Shown here one piece after another: positions 46,168-58,393 of a DNA stretch of 64,000 nt. Source of the stretch: Microbotryum silenes-acaulis (Eukaryota; Basidiomycota; Microbotryomycetes; Microbotryales; Microbotryaceae); assembly GCA_003665825.1 (NCBI GenBank), contig QPFY01000002.1, positions 1,612,001 to 1,676,000 of the forward strand, read 5' to 3'. Both the position numbers and the translations under genes were made by a program. The notes beneath the pieces were generated by a model, which had not been told where the DNA came from, made no database searches, and worked only from the letters and a program-made list of their open reading frames with translations. Within the stretch, counting starts at the first letter, position 1. Each line of letters opens with the position of its first letter.

Positions 46168-49100
46168 ATGTCAGACCTCACCGACCAGAGCTCGCTGTCA
46201 TCCGATTCAGATACCGACAGGGCATCCCATGCGGGGCCATCGGGTACACCTAGAACAAGTCGAGGGAGAGGACGAGGGAAAGCCGCCCGAGGTAGGGGGG
46301 CTCGGGGGGCTAGAGGGGCAGGAGCCCGAGGAGGTTCGGCACCCACCAAGAGAGCCGGTCGCGGCGCTTCGTTGCTTCAGTTCCCACCACGGGAACATTC
46401 CTCGCCTTCATCCCAGGGCTCTCGATCCTCCGGGTTTGTCGCTTCACCTTCACCCGAACTTGGCGCCCCTCCGAACGGTCAATCCACCCATGGCGCCGCG
46501 CCGAGCGACAACGAGGAAGGATTGGTCAACCTTACCTCCGGACCCGAAGATGACGATCGACAATCCGACAGCCAAAACCCCGAAGAGGACCAGGAAGAGG
46601 AAGACAAAGATATAGACTTGGAAGATAATGACGACGCCGACGGTTCTCAATCGTCGTCGTTGTCCGAGACCTCGAGCCTTTCTTCGACCGGTTCACCTGG
46701 ACCCCAACCCGCTGTATTGCTCAACGAGTCGTCGACTACCAACGCGTTCCCGATACACAGAGGACTGAAGCGAGGTCGGAGCTCCCCACTCACCGATCTA
46801 TCGGCCGACGAATCGGATAAGGAACACGATCGTGCCGAATCCGACGAGGACGAGGCACCCCCCACGGCGACTTCGAAGCGGAGTCGGAAACGCGTCGTCG
46901 AGAGTGAGTCGGGCAGTGAGGATGATGCGACGGATGTAATCAGCTCGCGCAGACGTCAGGCCGGCGATGACGACGACGGATCGGGATTCGATGATGACGA
47001 CGACGACGACGCTGCCGCGGAGGCGCTAGCCTTCGATCTGGGCGAGGCAAGTCCTGCTTTGACCGATTCGAATGCACCCACCCGCGACGGAACGCCCAAC
47101 GACGCGTCACGAGACACCACGCCTGTGCCTCGTGGGTCAGCATTCACGGCCAAGAGTCGAGGTCAGGGCAGACCGAGGGGAGCGAAGAAGTCGTTTCCAA
47201 CGTCGGGCGCAGGAAGAGGTCGAGCATCGCCCAAGAACACCAATACTTCAACTATGGCCCTTCAGAGTTTCCTCACCCCGATGCGGGCTACAAGAGCCAC
47301 AGTTACATTACCTCCAGGCTATATCGAGGGCATAGGGAGCAGTCGCTGGCCTAAGACCTCTCAGGGCGGTTCTCACGGCAAGACCACGTCGGTCGAGCCC
47401 TCAGAACGACACGCAAGCGAGGAGAGTCAGAGCACCGAAATGACCGTGGATGTAGAAGAAGTGTCCGCCACACCAGTTGATGATTCCCCGGCCCCCGTCG
47501 CTTCGAGCAGCGGCAGTAAGCGCGAGGAGGAGATGAGCGCCGAGCCGACTTCAACAACAGTCAAGGGCGCAGCACTGACCGCGAAGCCGGCTGAGTTCGA
47601 GGATGACACTCAGTGGCCAACGCCAAACATCGCTCTGGCCACGCCAACCGAAGGAGACGAGCTCGTTGCAGAGATTGCAGTCGTTGCACCGTCAGAGAAC
47701 GAGCTTGTCTTGAAGGAAGAGGAAGACGTCAGTACAGAGCCGGAGGTCGAGGTGCGCGCATCCCCAAAACCCAAACCCAAAGCGACGGGTAAGAAGGGAC
47801 GGAAAGGTAAGCAAAAGGCTGCTTTGGATACCGAGGTCATCTCGGATAGGCCAACTCTCTGTAAGTTACGCATTCGCACCATTTCAGTCTCTGACCTGGG
47901 CAGGATAAGCACTAATCGCTTATTTCCTGTGATTCGTGCATCATTTTAGCAAAACGGAGGCGGTTGTCGGAAGGCGAGATTGAGCGCAATACCCAGCGAA
48001 ACACCACACGAATGGCCCTGCTCGCACAACTTGCGGCCGAGGAGCAAAATATTATCGACGGAACCCATCCGATGGTCGAGGCCGCGTACGCCAGACTTCG
48101 AGAGGAGAAGCGACGACGTATCGCGGGTCTTTCACGGACACAGAGCTGGCGCGAGATTGCCCACGAACGGGAAAGGGACGCATCGATACAGAAAGTCTGG
48201 GTGGCCTGGGCCGACGCCAAGGATCAACTCCGGATGAGCATGTTCACCGAGAACCACCAGTCTCTGCGACAACTTGTATACGAGGAGAAGCAACTGCCGT
48301 TTCTGCGTGATCATCCGTTGCTTATGGACGAGTGTCAAGTGCCACCGGCGCCGCACTTTCGAGCGCCGATCCTGGAGGGGAACCAGGCTTTCGCGCCTCG
48401 GAAGGTCATTCATGCGGGACATTACCTGGAAGCGCCACCCACGAACAAGGCGCTCGACCATTCTGCGGGGCAATTATCGAACGAAGAGATCAATGCAGAT
48501 CTTGCCGTGCTGATGAACCCCGACGAGGTCTTCGGCCCACCCCTTCCTCAAGCGTCCCCTGCCGTACTCGATGTCAGCTCTATCATGACAGCTCCTCGGC
48601 CTGTCGGTGTGCCTGTATACCCCTACGCCCCTGCATACTACTACGTCCACGCTTCGCAGTACGGGTCGGTACCTGCGGGCCACCCGGCTCCTCCCCATAC
48701 ATATTATGCAATGCCTCCAGCGCCGGCCACGGTGTCCACGCCACCATCCACACACGCCGCCTCAGCTCTAGGGCCTGCACAACACTCGCATCAGCATCCA
48801 CACCAGCACCAGCATCAACATCATCGCCTCCACCACCATGCGCATGCTCCAGGTCCCGCTCCTGCCACCTCATCTTACGATCATCACCACTCGCACCCGC
48901 GGCCGATGAGTCCGCCGGTCTCGAACACCAAAACAAAGCAAGCTACAGCAGGTTCGCTTCCTCAATCGCGAGCGTCTCTGAATGGCACCTCGTCGTCGCC
49001 TAAATCGCAAGCGCCGCCCTCGGCCGCCGCTGCGCCTCCAGCGCTTTTCCGGTTCCCCGGCCCCCGCAGCGCATCAGGAAACCCCAGTGCATCTCTCCCA

Positions 49101-49418
49101 GCCCCTGCCCTGCAACATTCCAGGGACAGGGACCCTGGCATAAACACCTACCCGTACCCGTCGATGAGCTTAGGCTCTTATTCCAAGACGGCTTCGGGGA
49201 CCCATGGGCAAGGCGTCGCTCAGCCCCAAGTGACTTCGTACAGCCCACATCCCTCGGGACCATACGGCTGGGGCGCGCTGGCGCAAAACTCGGCCCGAGC
49301 TTCGTCGACCGGCCCTACAGCAAGCAATGCCAGCAAGAGCGAAAGTAGTCAACACGGTGGTACATATTATGGTGTCCAAGGGAATGGTCAGCAGAGCCAT
49401 TACGCATATTGGGGATGA
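46168..49418 (+). CDS. Sds3/Dep1-like subunit of an Rpd3L (Sin3) histone deacetylase complex
   Basis: Two exons, 46168-47860 and 47950-49418 (T|GTAAGT..TTTTAG|CA), in phase, give 1053 residues. The first exon codes a disordered region: an RGRGRGKAARGRGARGARG-type Arg/Gly stretch, acidic Asp/Glu/Ser tracts including a D8 run, and AT-hook-like RGQGRPRGAKK. Exon 2 opens with the Sds3-like domain (AKRRRLSEGEIERNTQRN, MALLAQLAAEEQNIIDGTHP, EAAYARLREEKRRRIAGL, REIAHERERDASIQKVWVAW). This coiled coil contacts Sin3/Rpd3. The remainder is low complexity, including a His-rich segment (HSHQHPHQHQHQHHRLHHH), and ends HYAYWG. The Sds3 domain supports a nuclear co-repressor role; whether it is the Sds3 or Dep1 orthologue is unclear. 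Confidence 0.8.
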
Positions 49419-50379
49419 ACGTTGAGGACGAACAGTTTTGCCCACCGAGTAGGACCTCGTGAAAATTAACGACTACCTTCGTCCTGTTTCGCGAAGTCCA
49501 TTTACCATCCACCCTATTTACGCGGTATTTGATCATATTCTTGGGATGTAGCCATGAGCGAAATGAATGTCACAGCCTGTCGAATTGCATGTACCTGCGG
49601 ATATGGGTCCAGATCGAGCCTCGAAATCGGGAGAGCCGCGAACCTGTGCACCTGTTGTGGTTCTATGCAAACCAACGCAAGTCCTGCTGCTCTTCGAGAA
49701 TTTCTGAGAACACGAGGGTACCATGTCAAGAAAGTCTTCATGTTTGGCTGGCGTCGGAGAACCTTGCATTCGTATTGGCCCACTCTTTGGAAGTGAGCGG
49801 CGAGCGGCCTTTGTCCATAGTGAGTGGCCGGCCCACCTTGCGCCGCTGCCCTTTGTCCGGCCGGCCGCCGAGGTCCGATTACACGGCAAATGTGCAGGGA
49901 CCATTTGCGTCGTTGAAGTTGGGGCTTTACTATCTTTTTCTCATCCTCCTCCATCCATTCGTACAATATCCCTGCTTTGGGCCGGTGCCTCAAATACCGG
50001 GGCTAATAGAGCTTAGACTCCAAAGCCCTGTCTCACCGCCACCGTTCGGAGCCAAGCCAATGACTTGATAAGGTCTTGGAAACTTAAGCGGATATGCTTC
50101 TTGAATATGCTTGAACCCCTCTGACCATGGACAACCTGTCTCCTCAATGTGTATTCCTGGCAGATGCTTTAGATATCTGCGTAGTTACGTCCAAGCGTAT
50201 CTGTCTATCTATGATCTATGGCCATATAGATAGATGAACGATAGTTATAGGAGGTGTAGATATAGATAGGCATCTATCTGATCTAATGCGAAGCCCTGTG
50301 CACCTTATTCGTTTCGCTCGAACGGCAGTGCTTATTGCCTCTACACTCGCGAAACTTTTCGACCCTATTGGTACCGGTA
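49419..50379. other. intergenic with GATA/TAGA microsatellite
   Basis: No gene recognised. From about 50196 to 50282 degenerate ATCTATC/GATAGAT words occur on both strands and form imperfect inverted repeats, just upstream of the gag-like remnant. Confidence 0.45.
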
Positions 50380-51334
50380 ATGACGACTGCTTCGACCTCA
50401 ACCAACGACCACGCCGCGCCCTCATCTACAGAGTCGCCGGCGGCAACGATCGGTGGCGCCGCGGGCGTGGCCCCGCAATTGCCCCCGATGCAACTCTCCG
50501 GCGCCCTACTAGACACGACGACGTGTACCACTTACGACGGCGGCCTTGTTCGGCATCTGCCGAAATGATCAAGTGGGCGAAGGATCGCAAGGATCCTCCG
50601 ATGTCGTGTCTGTTACGACACCAACAAGTCAAGATGAGTCTGGATTATGGTGTGGGTTTCAAGGCGCGGATGCAGGCGGGTCTGGTCTTCGACGGTTGCC
50701 TGCCGCGCACGCAATGGCAGGGCGCGCGCTATTCCTATACGTTCCTTATCAAGGAGGCGGTCGACCCGATGACGGCCTCGATCATCGTCGGAGGCGCACA
50801 GTCGCCTTCGGAGATGTTTGACCGCCACTTCGACTCCGTTGCGATGCGGACCTGTGACTCGAACTGGTACATGCGGAAATACGACTTGACAGTTCGTTCT
50901 TTGTGGTGGTCGGCATTCAAGGTCTCGAAGATAAAGGTTTTCGGACCCTTCGACCAGTCGATCATGGCTCACGTCTCGGCTGCCCTCAACGTCGCCATGA
51001 AGTGGGCTGAGCTCGCGGCCGAGCACCAGTCATCGTGGGCCCGGGAATTGAGCGCCCGGTGGACGATCTCATCGAGGCGCGTGGCCGCATTCAAGCCATG
51101 GAGGAGGCAACGCTGGGGGGCGAGGATTGGAAGCCGATTCTTCCTCTCAAACCTGTAGTGGTTGCGCCTGCAGTGGTAGTCGTAACTTCGGTGGTTCCGC
51201 TCAGCGCTGTGCCGCGGGCGGCAGCCTGCACCAACTATAACGTCAGGGGTTGCGTCCAATCCTGCGTTCGTGAACACGCGTGTTCTTTCTGTAAAGGCCA
51301 GCGTGAGGCTTATACCCACGTCGGGTCCGCATGA
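50380..51334 (+). pseudogene. retroelement gag-like protein, frameshifted
   Basis: Three frames must be joined to read one protein, so this copy is broken. The N-terminal part MTTASTSTNDHAAPSSTE ends in a stop near 50566. The central part (MIKWAKDRKDPPMSCLLRHQ, LDYGVGFKARMQAGLVFDGC, MFDRHFDSVAMRTCDSNWY, LWWSAFKVSKIKVFGPFDQS) continues to about 51057. It then shifts by one base into VDDLIEARGRIQAMEEATLG. The end is a cysteine/histidine cluster, CTNYNVRGCVQSCVREHACS followed by FC. This order, a W..DR.DPP block then a C-rich knuckle, recalls the gag-like first ORF of basidiomycete DIRS/tyrosine-recombinase retroelements. That assignment is from recollection of the pattern and is tentative; no reverse transcriptase was seen nearby. 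Confidence 0.5.
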
Positions 51335-51398
51335 CCGAGTTGGCGCGTCTGTATCACCAACCTTTCCCCACTCTCGTGTCGTGCCGTCACTTCCGCCT

Positions 51399-51755
51399 CA
51401 CGTCCACGTACGTGTAGATGCCCGGTCCCAACGGACCGGCTGGGCGTTGCCCCTCCTCCGCAGCCGAGGGCTGACGTGCTGGATTCGAATCTCCGATTCT
51501 CGCTCCCGGGTCGAATCCCCCACCGTTCGCGCTTCCTCACGTCCGCGTACGTGTAGATGCCCGGTCCCGACGGGCTCTGTGGTTCTTTCTGAGTTCTGAG
51601 GTCGTTACCTCTCAGGCATCGCGCCGCGTGCCTCCGTTCTCTAATTTAGGGGTCGAATCCCCCACCGCTCGCGCTTTCTCACGTCCGCACCCTACGATTC
51701 GAACCGCTTTCTGTGGCCCTTTCTGAGGTCGTTGCCTCTCAGGCATCGCGTCGCG
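51399..51755 (+). repeat. direct repeats spaced about 140 bp, downstream of the gag-like remnant
   Basis: CACGTCC(A/G)CGTACGTGTAGATGCCCGGTCCC occurs at 51399 and 51538. GGGTCGAATCCCCCACCG(T/C)TCGCGCTT occurs at 51508 and 51650. TTTCTGAG..GTCGTT(A/G)CCTCTCAGGCATCGCG occurs near 51587 and 51721. GGGTCGAATCC resembles a tRNA T-arm / B-box, but no complete tRNA can be folded. The repeats are probably part of the retroelement's 3' end. Confidence 0.65.
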
Positions 51756-52646
51756 ACACAATGGCATGCACATCACCTCCTGGTCAGTCTCGCCTTTCGA
51801 CTCTGGAATAGGTCCGGTGGAGTCTCTGTTGCCAGCCCTATCCTCACATCAGGCAACCTCGTTTCCTCGCAGGGAATAGCGATCCGAGGCCTAGTCTATT
51901 GCCACTGCCAAGATCAGTCGAGACCCGTTCTCGTCGCCCCTTGCTCGCAGCTCGAAGTGCAGCGACAGATAGGAAAATCAGCTCGCGACTAGGTTGGGAA
52001 CGTCCTGTGACGACCTAAATCCCCGATCGCACAGCTTACATGGGTCCATTCACTCGATTTGCGACAGCAGGGAGCCATTGGGTGCACTCACTGAGGCCAT
52101 GCGCCATCTGCCGGTGCCGAAGGTCGGGAGGTTCCAAGAGGGAGCCGTTCATTTTCTTTTGACCTGTCCGAGAGCAGCTGCCGATGGACAATGGATTGCT
52201 GTGATTCACCAACAGGCCCGGCGATCTCAATGGAATTCGGAAAAGTCAAAATAAACAGCCCGATGCAGGCCAATCAGTTATCGCGAAGGAAGTACACGAA
52301 GACTTCGGGCGGATTCAGAGCAGTGCTCGAGAAGCTTTGACCCGATTTTTGGCTCCAAATCACTTGTGCGACCCGGAACCGTTGATCGATGATCGCCGCG
52401 CGTCCCGTGCGTCCGGTCGGTGGACTTTCAAATGGTTGCTTCTGTTGTAACAGTGTTCGCCTTTAATGAAGACGCCAATTTCTGGAAGGTGCCGATTTGC
52501 TCCTCGGTTTTCGGCGGCGGCGCGTGGACCTTAACCTTAGCGCCGACTGGTTTGACGAACGTCGCCCCCGCTATCGCTCCTTCAAGTTCGTCCCTGGCCT
52601 CACTCGTCGGACCATCCGCGTCACAAGACCTGTTTCACGCTACTTC
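51756..52646. other. non-coding stretch, nothing recognised
   Basis: About 890 bp with only short frames. It could include the rest of the retroelement remnant; no right-hand boundary was found. Confidence 0.3.
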
Positions 52647-52907
52647 TCAGTAGCCGTGTGGCTGTACTACTTGTCCTTCTTCTTCACCCACACCCAAATT
52701 CGGCAGTCTTCTACCTCGACTCTTTTCGCCGACTGCCCAGGACCGGAACTCGTGCTTCAACTGGTCATCAAACTGCACGGTGCCACCGTCCGGAGGACTC
52801 GGTCGACTACGGATCCAAGACTCGACGAGCCGATCAAGCAACGCACTCCGGAGATAGGTGCACTCGGTACACTTAGGAAACTCTTTCATTGTATCTTGCC
52901 AACCCAT
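52647..52907 (-). CDS. hypothetical 86-residue protein with a CxxC pair
   Basis: Not recognised. The frame from ATG 52907 codes MGWQDTMKEFPKCTECTYLR, ALLDRLVESWIRSRPSPPDG, FDDQLKHEFRSWAVGEKSRG and ends VVQPHGY. Amphipathic helix, charge pattern and balanced codon use look protein-like, more so than the overlapping plus-strand frame (52497-52922). A GTG-started extension upstream is unlikely. It could be the last exon of a larger minus-strand gene, since the region just upstream contains possible acceptor sites. Confidence 0.4.
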   Translation of the reverse strand: MGWQDTMKEFPKCTECTYLRSALLDRLVESWIRSRPSPPDGGTVQFDDQLKHEFRSWAVGEKSRGRRLPNLGVGEEEGQVVQPHGY

Positions 52908-53208
52908 TTCTTCGAGCGGTGACCTCGGCGTATTACAACCAATCCTGCCGTTCACAGGCCAGCATTCGACCAGGCTCGAGCTCGTGGTGTCGCGTTGACA
53001 GACGACGCCCCGGGCACGGCGCTGGATCGCACGGCTCCCCGCAGGGGCCTTCTCTGCCCATCAAGCCCGCCGATCTGTGTTCTTGTCAATGAATTGCGGC
53101 GCTGCCTGATTCTCGTTCTCGTTGTTTCTTCACCAAATATCGAGCAATTACTGTACTCCCGCGCCACGAAGGGGCTCCAGGCTTGTGTCTGCCGTGCTCA
53201 TACCCAGC

Positions 53209-56200
53209 ATGATGTTCGGGTCAGCTTCGGTCACACCGGACGTCTCTGTCGCTGCGGGCGGATCAAGTGGCGCGGACGAATCCACTAGCCGGGCCCGGAC
53301 AACTTCGACAGCCTCTTCAAAAAAGACTAGGGCTCTATCAATACTTTCCTCCGTCTCAACACGCATCTCGTCGTCCCTCAACGGAGTCTCTCGTCGTGCT
53401 TCCATGAACTCGGGAACGCGCGCCAGTAAAGCAGTCACTCGGCGATCTCATCAACCCGCGTCTGGCAAGGAGAACATTCGGAATCGATCGGACGCTTTAG
53501 GTAGGGTGATATTATCGTCATTTATCCGGTCTACGCTGAGCTGAATTTCGATGCTGATTGGGTGTGAACATCCTGGGGATTAGCCGTCGTCAAGCCCAAG
53601 GAGCAAAATCTGCACGGTGACTTGCCACATCGAACAGAAGCGCTCGACGACTATCGCGAACGGTCGGCTAGCTTCTCGAGGTCATCTCCTGAACTGCGGT
53701 CCATCTTCAACCCCTCTTTACAACAGCTCTGCGAGGTCACCGTTTCCCCGTTCCTGATCAAAGCCCCTACTAGCTGCGCACAAACGTCCGTCTCGTCCAA
53801 AGCATCTACGAGCTCAGCCCTAGCCGGCACGTCATTGCACTCGCGTTTCTCACTCGAGATTTCGGACTCGTCACCAGCAACCTCGGCCGACGCACATCGC
53901 GATGTAGCTGTTGCCGAAGCGCTTGCCAAGCTGACAGCTGCACCGCAAGACACCGCAGCGTCTCCGCATCGTCTCGCCTATCGATACACACGCTCGATCT
54001 CCGATGCTGAGATTAACTCTCTCCGATCCAATTCACCCGTGGATCAACTTAAGGCCGGCTCGTGGCAAAGCTCGACAGCTTCGGCAAGTCCTTCGGCGAT
54101 CGTCGCCTTTGAGATCAATGCGCGCGGTCGTCAGCTGAGGCCCAAGAGCATCCCACCCCCGAGCGCGAGTGCTGGTGGACCCAAAAGCTCGCTTGATGTG
54201 CCGGTCTCGCGATTCACCGAAGACTTCACAAGGGCCATTCAACCATCCCTCGAGAGTAGGAATGACTCACGCGGACCTTCCGTCACGTTCAGCGACCGAC
54301 CACGACTCTCTGCTGCCAGTGGCGATAAGGACCGAGGCACTCCCGGACCCCACCCGCTGTACAGCCTTCGACGTGGGGCAGAATCGGCGGTCGACTTTTT
54401 AAGCGTTGTTGAAGAAGACGACGCAACGAACATCCTTCCTCAGCTGCATTCCGATGCTCGCAGCAATCGAAGATCCTCAAAACGGCTGAGCTCGGATGCG
54501 GCCTATGCTTCGTCGAGCCTGGAGGCGCTTTCCAGAAATGTCCTCGCTGGCGCCGTTTATCCTGGCCGCCGCTCGTTCGACGAGGCGACTGCAGTGAGAC
54601 CATCGTTTGCGATGTACCGTTCACTCTCAGCCAGCTCCATCGACGAAAGCATACAAGAAGACGATGGCTCCTCCTCACACTCCGCACCCAACATTACCTC
54701 TGTTCATCATCTCGGAGGGCGGGTCGGTATCCCACGCGGTGTGTCATTATCGAAGCTCCAGCCCCTGACCGCACCAACTCAAGGCGTATGCACTCAAGCG
54801 AGCAATACCTCGCCGGTTCGACCACGTCAACACCAGCGCTGGAGATCGGAGGTGGTACTGGAAAAGGTGGATGGGAACTCTCTGAACCCACACTGGAGCC
54901 GAGGCAGCACCCTCTCGAGTGAGGGGAATCTTGCAGCCGCCTCGAATCGCTTCAGCAGCGACGAATCGATGGACGGCAGACCGACGCGCATCGCTCGGAC
55001 CAAACTCGTGCTCCGCGAGAACGGTCGTCCTGCCCTGACTTATGTAAGCAAAATTGCTATCGCGGTCCTATACTCTCGATGAAGCTGACCACACTCCCTC
55101 CTTTCATCAGCAATTGGGCGAATGTATTGGAAAGGGTCAGTTCGGCAGCGTGTATCGAGCGTTGAATCTTAACTCGGGACGGGTAGTCGCGGTAAAACGA
55201 ATTTCGCTGGCGGGAAAGACGAACGAGGAGATTGAGCAACTCTCGAGCGAAGTTGCAGTGCTCCAGCGGCTCGAGCATCCGAGCGTCGTCAGATACGAAG
55301 GCTTGGTGAAGACTGAGCATTATTTGAACCTCGTACTGGAATACGTTGAGAATGGATCGCTGCAGAAGACGATCAAGCACTTTGGCGAGCTACCCGAGCC
55401 GCTGGTAGCGAGTTACGTCGTTAAGATTCTCGCGGGGCTCGAATACCTGCATTCGATGCATGTCGTGCATTGTGATCTGAAAGGTGGGAGTCGTGGACGG
55501 GATCCTGGTCGGAGATGATTGTGCTGACCTCGGAGCGTCACGTCATTCGCCTTCCAGCTGCCAACATCCTGAGTACCAAACACGGCAACATCAAGTTATC
55601 GGACTTCGGAACGAGTCTGGTCACGACGAACATGCGCAAAGATGACCACGAAGCGTATGGAACCCCAAATTGGAGTGAGTAAGGTTGTCAACACGTCACC
55701 CGTGCCTTGCACTGATCGAAGATGATATCCTGCTTCCTAGTGGCACCGGAAGTGGTAGGTGACATTTAAAATCGTGCAGTGGGTTTCGATTACCAAGACT
55801 TGAATTCTCCTTCAGATCGAACTCAGAGGTGCTACGACCGCTTCGGACATTTGGTCGCTTGGGTGCACGAGTGAGTGAGCTGCGCAAATCATCTCCCTCG
55901 CAAGCTTGCCATTCACGATCGCCTCGCGCACACAGTCATCGAGCTCATCGACTGCGGAAGACCACCCTACTACGAGCATAACTCTATGAGCGCAATGTTT
56001 CACATCGTGACAGACGAGCACCCACCTATCCCTGACCGGTGCTCGGCGGAACTGTGCGATTTCCTGCATTTCTGCTTCGCGAAGGAACCTGCAGACCGGG
56101 CGGCCGCAAAGGAGCTTCTCGAACACATTTGGCTGCAGAAGAACTGTAGTGACAGCCATGTCAGTGATTCTTGGAATTGAGCTCCTTAGTCGGTTTGACT

Positions 56201-57217
56201 GACACTGTGCTCCTCAACTCCTTCCAGAACACGCAAGTTTACGACTCGATTCCGTTTCGTCGTCGAAACGCTATGAAGGATCATGCGCCGTCTCCCCTCG
56301 GAATAGACCTGCCATTCGATCTACCAGCCCCATTACCGGAGAGAGAGAAAATATCAATCCCTCTCGTTCAATTTCCTCGTGCTACGACTTTCATCGATGG
56401 AGACACGCCCCTTCCTATACTTGTAAGCGCCGAACGGTAATTCCGGAAGACACTGCACGCAGGGTCTAATTGATCACTGCGTCAACAGAATCGAGAGACC
56501 ACTACCACAAGTGATCACAGTGAGGTGGCAATTCGAACGCATTTATTCGTCAAGACCACCTTCAGCAAAGGTACGTTTACTGAGCAGTAACTCGAGAATA
56601 TCCCGTGTCCCTAATCGCTGATAAGATCTTCTTACACTGCAGCGATCGACTGCCGCCTCTGCGATGAACAAACGAAGCGTCAAGCAGTACTTTGCTCGCA
56701 GTGCGGACTCGTAGCCCACACCCGCTGCGCTGAGTTTGCTCCAGAATGCGATCTACGCAGCTTGCTGGAATACCAAGCTCCGAAGCCTCGTGGTCCACGA
56801 ACCTCAACCTACAGCGTTGTCCGCCCGGAAAGCCCTTCGATGGCGTTTAACTTGGGCGAGAAGCTGCCTTTCATCAGGTGCTCCAAGCGGCCGACTGCGG
56901 GAGCCATGTCCTCAAGCTCGAGCCTACCTCTCGCTGCGACGACACCTCTCTCTCCGATGAAGACGACTCCAGCACTGCGGTCATTCGTGGGTTTGATTCC
57001 CACGAACACTGGAAATACGGTAACGAACGCGATCAAAGACGTGAGCGTGGTGCCAACACTCGCCGAGCCAAGAGGTCCGATCATTATCGACCAAGTCGAG
57101 AGAACCGACGCTTCCCGCGGTCAACCGGCGCTACGAAGACTGGGTCATCGAAGGGTTAAGTCGGCCCAGCCCAGCAGGAGCAAGACGTCGAGTGACTCTG
57201 ACTGTATACTTCAGTAA
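53209..57217 (+). CDS. SIN/MEN-type Ser/Thr kinase (Cdc7/SepH/Cdc15 family)
   Basis: A septation-initiation kinase of the STE11-like Cdc7/SepH group, acting at the spindle pole to trigger cytokinesis. A Ser-rich N-terminal region of about 570 residues precedes the kinase domain. Motifs: IGKGQFGSVYR, VAVKRISLAG (catalytic Lys), EYVENGSLQKTIKHFGELPE, VVHCDLKAANIL (HCD, so a non-RD loop), KLSDFGTSL, and YGTPNWMAPEVIEL read across two introns with a 14-nt exon. Next come TTASDIWSLGC and IIELIDCGRPPYYEHNSMS, then the C-lobe ending KELLEHIWLQKNC. After a variable linker a C1-like zinc finger reads CRLCDEQTKRQAVLCSQCGL, then VAHTRCAEFAPEC. The stop is at 57217. About ten exons are implied. The start at 53209 or 53212 is the first ATG of the open exon; an upstream exon is not excluded. 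Confidence 0.88.
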
Positions 57218-58393
57218 ATACATCTATGGTAACGCGCGTTCGTACTTAGCTTATTATCCACTTTCTTTTATACGCTTCCATCTTGACGGGGGCTCGCCGA
57301 CTAGAGTCAGTCGCGCTACTCAAACTGTGGGCATCTAATTGTAATCTCACGCTCTTGGTACAATCATCGGTGACTTTACATTTGCTCGGATCCCACAATA
57401 ACAAATGGAACATATGAACGCAGGGACGCCAGCTTTGAATATTTCTGGGCGAGCACGCTTTCTATGGCTGCTTGTGCAAAGTCTGCCACCGCAAGAGGGA
57501 CAGAGACTCACTCAGCTTCAGAGGTGCGACGAAATTTTATACCGTGTGACCTACCGTGAATGATGTATTGGATGTCTTCCAACCCGACACTCACTCGGAC
57601 AAGATTGTCCGGAGACCCGTTCTGGATCAACGTCTCTTTCGAAAGTCTGTGCGAAGAAAGTTCGGCGCTCAGCTTGGGCCTCTGGACGCTCGAATTCTGA
57701 CGATATACACTCACTGGCTTTGAATGGAAAACGCTGGGTTGATAACGAGCGTGCGCACATCTCCCATATTGCCTGTAAACGTGAGGCACGTGAGCGTAGA
57801 TATGATACCCGAGAACCAGTAAATCAACCTCACGTACCGCAATGGTAGGCAAGCTTGGTGGCATCAACGATGGCTCGTCCGACGTCATCCTTCGAGTCAT
57901 TCTTCATCGCAAACGAGACCATACCGCCAGAACCCTGAGCAAGAGCATTCCCGGTGTGGCGTTCCATGCGGACGCCCAGGGTTTCGATGCCTTGAAGGAT
58001 CTGCCAAGCAGCAAAGGGGGAGAGACAAGCCCCCGATTCTCGTATCTGCCAAGAGCAATATACACCGTCTGGTTCACTATATTTTTAGGTCTCAAACACG
58101 ACCAGACTCACGGTCTCCATACGCATCTTGACCACAAGCTAGTAGGCACACACAGCTCTAACGAGCCGTCTCTGAGCGAACGCTTCAACTCTGGCGCACG
58201 CTGGCGAGCCAATTCACAGCCATTGGCCCGCAGGCTGTAAAGGCTCCCCCCAGAATCAGCTGAGCGAAAGCCAACTTTGCCGGCATATCACTCACCTGGG
58301 ACAAGATCAAAGGACCGTAACCAGACAGAGGGACATCGAATTCGGTCCATTTCTTTCCGGTGAAGCTGAACTTGCCCGAGTCCACGATCGCAC

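Noticed and set aside
51480..51700. tRNA genes suggested by GGGTCGAATCCCCC and GATTCGAACC
   Set aside because: No acceptor stem, D arm or anticodon arm can be placed around them, and the words recur as part of longer direct repeats.
52497..52922. 141-residue plus-strand frame overlapping the small minus-strand gene
   Set aside because: It has atypical Arg/Thr-rich composition; the minus-strand frame has the more protein-like pattern.
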